A stretch of DNA of 64,000 nt, taken from positions 2,046,001-2,110,000 of the forward strand of contig NZ_CCBB010000003.1 of assembly GCF_000613185.1 (NCBI RefSeq), given 5' to 3'. Numbering within the stretch: position 1 is the first letter of the stretch; every line of letters starts with the position of its first letter. Below the pieces are notes generated by a model. That model was given only the letters and a program-made list of their open reading frames with translations, was not told where the DNA came from and made no database searches. A program made the position numbers and the translations under genes. Below, piece by piece: positions 1 through 7,207 of the stretch. This DNA comes from Mycolicibacterium cosmeticum. Its GTDB lineage: Bacteria; Actinomycetota; Actinomycetes; Mycobacteriales; Mycobacteriaceae.

Positions 1-845
1 TGCGGCGTCGTGAGCACCCGGGGATGGCCGAGCAAGGGATGCGATGCGGGCAGCGGCTCCTGGGCGAACACGTCGAGAGCGGCTCCGGCGAGATGCCCCG
101 AATCCACGGCGGCCAGCAGTGCCTCGGTATCGACGACCGCACCCCGGGAGACGTTGACCACGTGCGCACCGCGGGGCATCCGTGCGTAGGCGTCGGCGTC
201 GAGCAACCCGCGGGTGTCCTCGGTCAAGGGCAGGAACACGCCGAGGACGTCGCTGACGGCGAGCACGTCGGCGTAGGGTGCCAGGTCAACCCCGGGCACC
301 GCCACCGCACCGGGACGCTCGGCCGCGACGACGCGGCGCGCTGCCGCAGAGGCGAATTCGGCGTACCGGCGACCGATGGAGCCCAGGCCCAGGATGCCGA
401 CCGTGAGTTCGGACAGCCGGCGCGGGGCCTCGGCGGGGCGGGCGTCCCACGGGTGCGCGACGCCGCAGCCCATGAAGAAGGGGAGTCGACGGATCAGCGC
501 CAGGGTGAGCGCCCAGGCGTGGGTCGCGACTTCCTCACTCGCCACGGCGCCGACCGTCGCCACCCATATCCCGCGGCGGGAGGCGGCCTCGACGTCCACG
601 TTGTCCGAGCCGTTCGACAGCAGGGAGATGACACGCAGCTTGGGCAATCGCTCGAGTAGGGCATCGTCGACGGGTGCGTACCCGACCAGCAGCGCCTCGG
701 CGTCCTGTGCCGCGGCAGCGATCACGTCGGGGTCGCGCGACTGCGCGAAGGTCACCTCGAAACCGTTGGCCCGCAACAGCTCCATCCCCACGGTAGGGTC
801 ATCACCGTCGTCGAGATCGGTGTAGACCGCCAGCGGTGCGCGCAT
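1..845 (-). CDS. D-isomer-specific 2-hydroxyacid dehydrogenase (3' end cut by window edge)
   Basis: Reading the minus strand from the ATG at 845 gives 281 codons with no stop before the window edge. The N-terminal part (about residues 1-95) is the substrate-binding half. A Rossmann motif GLGSIGRR lies near residue 153. The catalytic Arg sits in VNVSRGAVVD and the catalytic Glu in FAQEPLP. The last bases (TTP then CA) fit the start of the catalytic His codon. The family oxidises or reduces 2-hydroxy/2-oxo acids with NAD(P). Its ATG overlaps the TGA of the ABC ATPase gene (ATGA), so it is the last visible gene of the transporter operon and probably acts on a product of the imported compound. 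The substrate cannot be read from sequence. Confidence 0.9.
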   Translation of the reverse strand, partial: MRAPLAVYTDLDDGDDPTVGMELLRANGFEVTFAQSRDPDVIAAAAQDAEALLVGYAPVDDALLERLPKLRVISLLSNGSDNVDVEAASRRGIWVATVGAVASEEVATHAWALTLALIRRLPFFMGCGVAHPWDARPAEAPRRLSELTVGILGLGSIGRRYAEFASAAARRVVAAERPGAVAVPGVDLAPYADVLAVSDVLGVFLPLTEDTRGLLDADAYARMPRGAHVVNVSRGAVVDTEALLAAVDSGHLAGAALDVFAQEPLPASHPLLGHPRVLTTP

Positions 846-1624
846 CAGTGGCCCACCCCATGCAGGTGCGAGAGGAACTGGCGGGTGCGGTCGTGACGGG
901 GATCGTCGAAGAACTGGTCGGGTGGCGCCTGTTCGACGATCACGCCGCCGTCGAAGAGCATGACCTCGTTGGCCACCCGTCGTGCGAACCGGGTCTCGTG
1001 GGTCACCACCACCATGGTCATCCCGGCGTCGGCGAGGCCCTCCATCACCTCCAGCACCTCGCCGACCAGCTCCGGGTCGAGTGCGGACGTCGGTTCGTCG
1101 AAGAGCATCACCGAGGGGTTCGTGACCAGGGCGCGGGCGATCGCGACGCGCTGTTGCTGACCACCGGACAGTTCGCCGGGGTAGTGCCGCAGCCGGTCGG
1201 CCATGCCCACCCGCTCCAGCATGGCCTGGGCGCTGGCGGCCGCGTCGGTCTTGCTCATTCCGACGACCTCGGTGAGTGCGAGGGTGACGTTGCGCAAGAC
1301 GTCGAGATGCGCGAACAGATTGAAACGCTGGAATACCATCCCGATGTCACGGCGCTGCACCGCCAAGTGGCGCTCGGGGAGTCGGCGAGTGGAGCCGTTC
1401 GACGACGTGGTGACGCCAACCTGCTTGCCGTTCAACAGAATGTCCCCGGCATCGGGGTGTTCCAGGAGCGCCATCAACCGCAAGATCGTCGACTTTCCCG
1501 AGCCCGACGGGCCGAGCAGGGCCTTGACTTGCCCTCTGGCCACGGAGAAATCGACGCCCTTGAGGACCTCGGTGTCTCCGTACCGGCGATGCAGATCGAT
1601 CGCCTGCAGGACGGGCGTACTCAT
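845..1624 (-). CDS. Polar amino-acid ABC transporter, ATP-binding protein (GlnQ/HisP type)
   Basis: A 259-aa cytoplasmic ATPase that powers import through the neighbouring permease. Walker [10 protein letters not shown], the Q-loop region [10 protein letters not shown], signature LSGGQQQR and Walker [14 protein letters not shown] are all intact and in order. I place the start at the ATG of MSTPVL (1624), which overlaps the permease stop as ATGA. A longer in-frame reading to 1687 would run into permease coding sequence. Family knowledge: PAAT-type ATPases serve glutamine, histidine or opine importers. The substrate is unknown; the linked hydroxyacid dehydrogenase and Lrp-type regulator suggest an amino acid or derivative. 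Confidence 0.93.
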   Translation of the reverse strand: MSTPVLQAIDLHRRYGDTEVLKGVDFSVARGQVKALLGPSGSGKSTILRLMALLEHPDAGDILLNGKQVGVTTSSNGSTRRLPERHLAVQRRDIGMVFQRFNLFAHLDVLRNVTLALTEVVGMSKTDAAASAQAMLERVGMADRLRHYPGELSGGQQQRVAIARALVTNPSVMLFDEPTSALDPELVGEVLEVMEGLADAGMTMVVVTHETRFARRVANEVMLFDGGVIVEQAPPDQFFDDPRHDRTRQFLSHLHGVGH

Positions 1625-2352
1625 GCGGGCACCGCCGCGCCGACCTGGTTGCCCGGAACCTGGCCGATGCGCCCCGCGGAGATCCACCGGTAGCGGCGCT
1701 CGACGATGTGTTGCACGGCCATCAGCGCCGAGACGATCACCAGGTAGTAGACCAGCGCGGCCGAGTAGTACTCGGCGTAGCGAAAGGTCACCGACACCTG
1801 TGACTGGGCGGTGGTCAGCAACTCACGCAGCGAGATCACCGATGCGAGCGACGTGTACTTCAGCATCGCGATCAGCTCGTTTCCCGACGGCGGGATCGCC
1901 ACCTTGATGGCCTGCGGCAGAACAACTTTGAACAAGACCTTGTGCGGGGCCAGGCCAAGGGCCCGGGCCGCCAGGTGTTGCCCCTCGTCGACCGAGAGCA
2001 GCGCCGACCGCAGGATCTCCGCCATGTATGCGGCCTCGACGATCGAGAACCCGATCAGCGCGGCGAGGAAGGGCGTGAACCAGTCGTCCCGCAACGCGGG
2101 CAACAGCTGAGGCCCGGCGTTCCAGATCAGCAGCAGCACCAGCAGTGTCGGAATGGCCCGGAAGAACCAGACGTACGCACCTCCCAGGGCAGTGGCGAAC
2201 CGGTTGGAGGCGATCCGCAGCAGTGCCACACCGAACCCGACGATCGACGCCAGCACCATGGCGCACACCGCCAGTGCCACCGACAACAAGGCGCCCCGCA
2301 GGAACGCGCTCGACGTCAGGGCCGCAGTGAACATGTCCCATTCGAAGTCCAT
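1621..2352 (-). CDS. Polar amino-acid ABC transporter, permease (HisM/GlnP type)
   Basis: A 243-aa membrane protein with about five hydrophobic segments. The EAA-loop region that docks the ATPase is readable around residues 135-170 ([20 protein letters not shown]). It starts 5 nt after the stop of the binding-protein gene and its stop overlaps the ATPase start, so the three are translationally coupled. A single permease gene implies a homodimeric channel, as is common in this family. The substrate is not readable from sequence. Confidence 0.92.
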   Translation of the reverse strand: MDFEWDMFTAALTSSAFLRGALLSVALAVCAMVLASIVGFGVALLRIASNRFATALGGAYVWFFRAIPTLLVLLLIWNAGPQLLPALRDDWFTPFLAALIGFSIVEAAYMAEILRSALLSVDEGQHLAARALGLAPHKVLFKVVLPQAIKVAIPPSGNELIAMLKYTSLASVISLRELLTTAQSQVSVTFRYAEYYSAALVYYLVIVSALMAVQHIVERRYRWISAGRIGQVPGNQVGAAVPA

Positions 2353-2357
2353 GGCGG

Positions 2358-3209
2358 TCAGGGGCTGACGAGTCGGGACGGATCCAGACCGTACTTCTTC
2401 GCCAGGTCGGGCAGGGTCCCGTCGGAGATGAGCTGCTTGATGCCGGCGGTCACGGGCTGCGTCAACTCCGAGCCCTTGCGGGTGAACACCCCGAACTGCG
2501 TCTCGGTGGGGAAGATCCCGGGTTTGGAGACCAGCTTGCCGCCCGACTTGCCGACCATGTCGACGACGGCGACATCGGTTTCGATGAGGGCATCGGCCTT
2601 GCCGTTGGTCACCGCCGCGACCGTCTCCGCGGTCTTCGGGTAGGGCTGGATCGTGATGCCGGGCTTGCCCGCGGCGGTGAACTTGTCCGAGAGTCCCTTC
2701 AGCGTCAGCTCATTGGCGCCACCGCCTTGCACGGCGACGGTCTTGCCGGACAGGTCGTCGGCTGAGCGGATCGACTCGTCGCCGCTGCGGACGATCAGCC
2801 CGGGACCGGTGGTCATGAATGGGATGCCGTCGGCGACGAGTTGGCGCTCGGGGCTGACGTAGAGGGCGGACCAGGTGATGTCGCAACGCTTTGCGTTCAA
2901 CGCCGGGATGAGCCCGTCGAAGGACGTGTTCTGGAACACCACCTTGACGTCCCAGAGCTTGCCGAGGGCGCGGGCTCCGTCGGAGTCGAACCCCGTCGGG
3001 TTGGCCGTGTCCCCGTTTTCCAGATATTCCATCGGCGGATACTCCGGGTCGGTGCACACCGACAGCTGCCCCGCCTGGAGCAGACCGGCCGGTGCCTTGC
3101 CCGACGCTTCGCTCGTACCGCCACCGCCACCACAAGCGCTGAGCAGGACGGCGCTCAACGCCGCACCGAGGATGGTGGCGACGTGGGCAGGCTGGCTCCG
3201 CCGATTCAT
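2358..3209 (-). CDS. Extracellular solute-binding lipoprotein (family 3) of the ABC importer
   Basis: A 283-aa protein with a lipoprotein signal: basic MNRR, a hydrophobic stretch, then lipobox LLSAC at about residue 26 followed by a glycine-rich linker. The mature part has the family-3 periplasmic-binding pattern: LSVCTDPEYPPMEY at the start, GFDSDGARALGK, and a C-terminal DGTLPDLAKKYGLD. It binds the substrate outside the membrane and hands it to the permease. It is the first gene of a four-gene minus-strand operon and is divergent from the Lrp-type regulator, which probably controls it. Confidence 0.93.
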   Translation of the reverse strand: MNRRSQPAHVATILGAALSAVLLSACGGGGGTSEASGKAPAGLLQAGQLSVCTDPEYPPMEYLENGDTANPTGFDSDGARALGKLWDVKVVFQNTSFDGLIPALNAKRCDITWSALYVSPERQLVADGIPFMTTGPGLIVRSGDESIRSADDLSGKTVAVQGGGANELTLKGLSDKFTAAGKPGITIQPYPKTAETVAAVTNGKADALIETDVAVVDMVGKSGGKLVSKPGIFPTETQFGVFTRKGSELTQPVTAGIKQLISDGTLPDLAKKYGLDPSRLVSP

Positions 3210-3402
3210 GGGGACTCCTGTGATGGGCTGCGGGGTGCAGTGAGAACAGTAGGAGCGCCGCCACGAACCATCAACACCAAAAATGCACTTGCGCTCGGCA
3301 ATATCGATGATTCGTCAAGCTAGACTGGTCGATAACGTACGTATCTGCGTACTGGCGCCGAGGTATTGAAGATCTGCGTAGTGGAGGCGAGGTGTTCGTT
3401 CT
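3210..3402. promoter_or_regulatory. Divergent promoter region with inverted and direct repeats
   Basis: This 193-bp gap separates the transporter operon from the Lrp-type gene. It holds an inverted repeat with arms GTACG (3337-3341) and CGTAC (3348-3352). It also holds a direct repeat ATCTGCGTA at 3343-3351 and 3372-3380, 29 bp apart. Repeats spaced about three helical turns apart suit cooperative binding by an Lrp-family protein. That they are the operator is inference. Confidence 0.4.
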
Positions 3403-4332
3403 TTGTTAAGTTCAGATGACTCGCGGTTCGGCAGCCGACTCGACGACCTCGACGATCAGATCCTTGCGGCATTGCGCGTCGACGGGCGGATCGGGCCGGG
3501 GGAGTTGGCCACCCGCCTGGGCGTCTCCCGGACGACGGCGTCCAAGCGGCTGGCGGCCCTGCTGCATACGACCGACGTGCGCGTGGTCGGCATGGTGCAT
3601 CCCGAGACGGTCGGCGTGCGGTCCCTGGCGCATGTGTCGATCGCCACCGACGCCCCGGCGATCGAGGTCGGCAGGCGCCTGGCCGCGCGCCCCGAAGTTC
3701 CGTTCGTGTCGTTGGCCAGCGGTGCCTATCCGTTGATCGCCGAGGTCCGTGCTCACGACGACACCGAACTCTCCGAACTGCTGGACGTCATCCGCTCCCT
3801 GGACGGCGTCGAATCGACCGAGACACTCGTCTACACCGATCTGGTGCGCGATGTCCTGGGGCCGACCAAGGTGTCGGTCGCGTGGCTCGACGGCGTCGAC
3901 CGGCGACTGCTCTCGCTGCTGCAGCTCGACGGCCGGATGCCCTACACCGCGCTGGCCGCCCGATCCAGCGTTTCGGTGGGGACGGCCCGGGCGCGCACCC
4001 TGCGCATGATCGAGGCCGGGGTGGTCCGTATCGGTGCGATTGCGGCGCCGGGCCGGGAAGGCCGCAAGGTCGACGTCGGGCTCGGGGTCCGGATGCGGGG
4101 ACGGGCCGGCGCGGGCGTCGAGCGGATTCGCCAGCTCTCGGAGGTCCGGTTCTTGGCCACCACGATCGGGCGGTACGACGTCGTCGCGACATTGCACGCC
4201 GACACCCTCACCGACGTGGTGACCGCTCTCGAAGAGGTTCGGTCCCTGACCTCGGTGACACAGCTGCACAGCTGGGTGCACCTGCACACCCTGAAGGAGA
4301 GCTACCGCTATCCGATCGAGACGGGCCGATGA
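3403..4332 (+). CDS. Lrp/AsnC-family regulator with two HTH modules
   Basis: At 309 aa this is about twice a standard Lrp protein. A first AsnC-type HTH is seen at about residues 14-60 (DDQILAALRVDGRIG, then LGVSRTTASKRLAAL). A second follows at about 158-205 (DRRLLSLLQLDGRMP, then SSVSVGTARARTLRMI), with a RAM-like ligand region after each. The start is a TTG at 3403, preceded by a GGAGGCGAGG ribosome site ending about 12 nt upstream. No in-frame ATG or GTG fits better. It is divergent from the amino-acid ABC operon and is the likely ligand-responsive regulator of it. Confidence 0.88.
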   Translation: MLSSDDSRFGSRLDDLDDQILAALRVDGRIGPGELATRLGVSRTTASKRLAALLHTTDVRVVGMVHPETVGVRSLAHVSIATDAPAIEVGRRLAARPEVPFVSLASGAYPLIAEVRAHDDTELSELLDVIRSLDGVESTETLVYTDLVRDVLGPTKVSVAWLDGVDRRLLSLLQLDGRMPYTALAARSSVSVGTARARTLRMIEAGVVRIGAIAAPGREGRKVDVGLGVRMRGRAGAGVERIRQLSEVRFLATTIGRYDVVATLHADTLTDVVTALEEVRSLTSVTQLHSWVHLHTLKESYRYPIETGR

Positions 4333-4360
4333 ATGCACCGGTGCCCGATCGCGGTCACCA

Positions 4361-5599
4361 TCACCGAACTGCCGGTTGTGGATTCGGGCCCGACGGAGGA
4401 CCCCACCACAGCTCATGGATATGGTGATCGGACGCGCTGATACACACCACGTGCTGGGTCTGCTGCGCCTCGAAGGTGTAGCCCGTGACGACATCTGGGC
4501 CGCAGGGCGGATTATCGGTTGCGGCGGTCAAGTTACCGGCATGCCAACCGTCGGCCCACCACAATTCGTAGAGCCGCCCATCGGCACCGACATACACGAT
4601 GTGCTGGGTGCCCTGCCGGTCGAAGGCGTAACCACTGATTCGGCGTGCGGGAAGCGCGAGCGCGACCGTGCTCAAGTCGGTGACATGCCAGCCCGCCGTG
4701 CGACCGGACCACAGCTCCAGCAGTCGCCCGTCCGCTGCGGTGAAGACAACGTGCTGAGTGCGCGTCGCCGTTGTCGTATAGGCGGCGAGATTTCCGGACG
4801 TGCTCGTCGGTCCCGGCGTACTCGTCACGCCGCTGAGATCACTGGAATGCCAGTCGTCGCCGACACCGGACCACAGTTCGTACAGCCGACCGTCGGCACC
4901 GGCGAAGACCACGTGCCGGGTGCCCTCACTGTCGAACGCGTACGCTCTGAGTTCGCCGTTCGGGGCCGGCCCCGGCGTTCCCGTGAGAGAAGTGAGATCG
5001 GTGGATTTCCAGCCTGTTTGGCCGTATGACAGATCGTAGATGTGCCGTTCGGTGCCGACGAACACCACATGCTGGGACCCGCCGCTGTCTGAGACGTACC
5101 CAGCGATGGTGCCCGGTCCGATCGCCGGCGGGGCCGTTGCCGTGGCGGCCGTCAAATCGCCGCTGTGCCATTGACCGGCATCCGACCACATTTCGTGCAG
5201 ATGGCCGTCAGCGCCGACGAAGATGATGTGCTGGGTCATCTGGCCGTCGAAGGCATAACCGTAGATCGCCGACCGGTCGGCGACCGGTACGTCGCGTGCA
5301 GTGGCGGTGAGATCGGTGAAATGCCAACCGTTCACGTTCCACCACAACTCCAGCAGATGCCGGTTCTGGGCCCCGGCATAGACGATGTGCTGGGTGCCCT
5401 GTGCCTCGAACGCGTACCCGGCCAGGGCGGCCCCATCAGCCGGCGGAGCTCCTGTCGATGCGGTCACGTCGTCGGCCTGCCAGACCCCATGGCCGGCAGG
5501 ATCGCTCCACGCCGGCGGCCCGGGCTGGATGGCGGGTGCGGAACAGGCCACGGCGAGAGTCGACAAGAGTGCGGTGAGCAGCAGAACGTATCGGCTCAT
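4361..5599 (-). CDS. Secreted lipoprotein made of seven beta-propeller (lectin-like) repeats
   Basis: A 412-aa protein. The start at MSRYVLLL (5599) has AAAGGG about 8 nt upstream; a longer reading to 5632 adds no signal-like sequence. A signal peptide ends in LAVAC (Cys19), suggesting lipid anchoring. The rest is seven repeats of about 45-52 residues beginning near residue 61. The rough consensus is GYAFD-QGTQHIVY-GADGRLYELW followed by GWH--DLT--T--P. A half repeat (VWQADDVTASTGAPP) precedes repeat 1, and repeat 7 stops at ELWWGPP, so the ends can complete one blade: a seven-bladed ring closed by 'Velcro'. The aromatic/Glu pattern recalls fucose-type propeller lectins, but carbohydrate binding is inferred. 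It sits next to galU and a polysaccharide synthase. Confidence 0.72.
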   Translation of the reverse strand: MSRYVLLLTALLSTLAVACSAPAIQPGPPAWSDPAGHGVWQADDVTASTGAPPADGAALAGYAFEAQGTQHIVYAGAQNRHLLELWWNVNGWHFTDLTATARDVPVADRSAIYGYAFDGQMTQHIIFVGADGHLHEMWSDAGQWHSGDLTAATATAPPAIGPGTIAGYVSDSGGSQHVVFVGTERHIYDLSYGQTGWKSTDLTSLTGTPGPAPNGELRAYAFDSEGTRHVVFAGADGRLYELWSGVGDDWHSSDLSGVTSTPGPTSTSGNLAAYTTTATRTQHVVFTAADGRLLELWSGRTAGWHVTDLSTVALALPARRISGYAFDRQGTQHIVYVGADGRLYELWWADGWHAGNLTAATDNPPCGPDVVTGYTFEAQQTQHVVCISASDHHIHELWWGPPSGPNPQPAVR

Positions 5600-5658
5600 C
5601 GTCTGCACCCTTTCTGCTCCCGGCGGGCGCATGCGCCCACCTGATCACTGGCTGTCGG

Positions 5659-6585
5659 TCACGTTGCCAGGGTCGACACTGCGTTGATACCCAGCCGAGT
5701 CAGAAGCCAATTCCGAAGCCCCGGACCGTAATCCGGGCGATCCAGCGCGAAGTCAACCGCAGCCTTGAGGTAACCCTCGGGGTTACCCAGATCATGCCGC
5801 GCGCCCCGGTGCACGACGACGTGCACGGGATGGCCCTGGGCCACCAGAGTTGCGATGGCATCGGTGAGCTGTATCTCGCCACCGGCTCCCCGCGGGGTCG
5901 ACCGTAATGCGTCGAAGATGGCCCTATCCAACAGATAACGGCCCGCGGCCGCATAATTCGACGGGGCATCACCGGGCGCCGGCTTCTCCACCATGCCGTT
6001 GACGCGCAGAACGTCGGGGTTGATGATCGGCGGCATCGGGCTGACGTCGAACACGCCGTAGGCGCCGATTTCTTCCTGCGCGACCTTGATTGCGCAGAGC
6101 ACGGATCCGCCGAAAGCCTCGCGGACCGCCATCATCGTCTCAAGGACGCCGGTGGGGAATACGAGGTCGTCAGGCAGCAACACGGTGATCGCGGTCTCGT
6201 CGGGGGAGAGAAGTGATTCCACACATGACACGGCGTGCCCGAGGCCGAGTGGCTCACGCTGGACCACCGACTCGACCTTTATGAGTGCGGGTGCGCGCCG
6301 CACCTTCTCCAACATCGAATGCTTGCCGCGGGCTTCCAGGGTGCCCTCCAGGACGAGGTCCTCGACGAAATGGGCGACCACGCCGTCCTTTCCCGGGGAG
6401 GTGACAATGACCAGTCGCTCGGCCCCGCCTTCGGCTGCCTCGGCGGCGACCAATTCGATTCCCGGCGTGTCGACCACCGGGAGCAGTTCTTTGGGCACGG
6501 TTTTGGTGGCAGGCAAGAAGCGGGTGCCCAGCCCGGCGGCGGGTACGACGGCGGTGCGCGGTAAAAGTACCTGTGGCGCAGACAT
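5659..6585 (-). CDS. galU: UTP-glucose-1-phosphate uridylyltransferase
   Basis: A 308-aa cytoplasmic enzyme making UDP-glucose from UTP and glucose 1-phosphate. The nucleotide-binding start VVPAAGLGTRFLPATK at residue 13, PKELLPVVDTP, and the later GRYLLDRAIFD and GGEIQLTDAI are typical of bacterial GalU. A TATGGT -10-like box (6592-6597, minus strand) ends 6 nt before the ATG and there is no Shine-Dalgarno sequence, so the mRNA is probably leaderless. UDP-glucose is the usual donor for cellulose-synthase-like GT2 enzymes, one of which lies across the AT-rich gap. GalU also serves general cell-envelope metabolism, so the link is contextual. Confidence 0.95.
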   Translation of the reverse strand: MSAPQVLLPRTAVVPAAGLGTRFLPATKTVPKELLPVVDTPGIELVAAEAAEGGAERLVIVTSPGKDGVVAHFVEDLVLEGTLEARGKHSMLEKVRRAPALIKVESVVQREPLGLGHAVSCVESLLSPDETAITVLLPDDLVFPTGVLETMMAVREAFGGSVLCAIKVAQEEIGAYGVFDVSPMPPIINPDVLRVNGMVEKPAPGDAPSNYAAAGRYLLDRAIFDALRSTPRGAGGEIQLTDAIATLVAQGHPVHVVVHRGARHDLGNPEGYLKAAVDFALDRPDYGPGLRNWLLTRLGINAVSTLAT

Positions 6586-6591
6586 GAGGGG

Positions 6592-6597
6592 ACCATA
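6592..6597 (-). promoter_or_regulatory. -10 box of a probably leaderless galU transcript
   Basis: On the minus strand the hexamer TATGGT is followed by CCCCTC and then the galU ATG. The 6-nt spacing and lack of a ribosome site match mycobacterial leaderless promoters. This is inference from spacing. Confidence 0.4.
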
Positions 6598-7207
6598 ACT
6601 GATAATCCAGTGGTTGGCTCATCTCAAGTCAGTAAACTCTTGGATATTAGTACGTTCGTATCATTGCGTCGTTCAAACGTATGACTTCGTTCGTACTCAT
6701 CTCGGTGAGAATCCAACCATTCGTGATGCAGCTCACATATTGCTTGGTTATCTCGCCGCGCGCGTAGAGGTAAAAGCCTTGTATAAGTTATTCGAGGCGA
6801 TGAGCCTCGATGGTAGGTGGTCGTTGCGAGCGCAACCAACGGAGACTGCGAAGGCGGGCGACCGGTCGGAGTTCTCGGGAAGGCTGCCGCAACTGATGGT
6901 TATGTGCAGGTAAAACGCACTCGGATCGCGTCGATGTCGCGGATGTGGGAAAGCCTGCGAATTATCTCAATCATGTTCGATAATATCGACGATATGCCTT
7001 GAATGGCTTCTCTGATGCTGCCGAATTATCGATATCACGATCGCGTTTCTGGTATCAATTGGATGGTTTTTTTCTCGGATATGATCACTAATTCAATCGG
7101 TACCTGCAGACATGCAATTACGCCACATAATTCAATAATATCGAATGAGAAAAGATACGCGATGCGGCAATTTTGGCAATCGATATTCCACACGAAACGA
7201 GCTCACA
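6598..7207. promoter_or_regulatory. AT-rich intergenic region upstream of the GT2-STAS gene
   Basis: About 610 bp with no convincing gene. It is markedly richer in A+T than its surroundings, with runs such as GGTTTTTTTC near 7066-7075 and many ATATC/GATAT words. A direct repeat CGTTCGTA occurs at 6653-6660 and 6688-6695. A 99-codon open frame (6614-6913) has no ribosome site or recognisable domain and I treat it as chance. In mycobacteria such AT-rich gaps often bind Lsr2 and precede silenced surface-polysaccharide genes; that reading is inferred. Confidence 0.5.

Noticed and set aside
836..1693. Plus-strand open frame opposite the ABC ATPase
   Set aside because: The minus strand carries Walker A/B and signature motifs; the plus frame has none.
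4361..5599. Regularly spaced similar DNA segments resembling a repeat array
   Set aside because: They are protein-coding propeller repeats, imperfect at DNA level and in frame, not CRISPR.
6614..6913. 99-codon frame in the AT-rich gap
   Set aside because: No ribosome site, no recognisable domain, and codon use unlike neighbours; treated as chance in AT-rich DNA.
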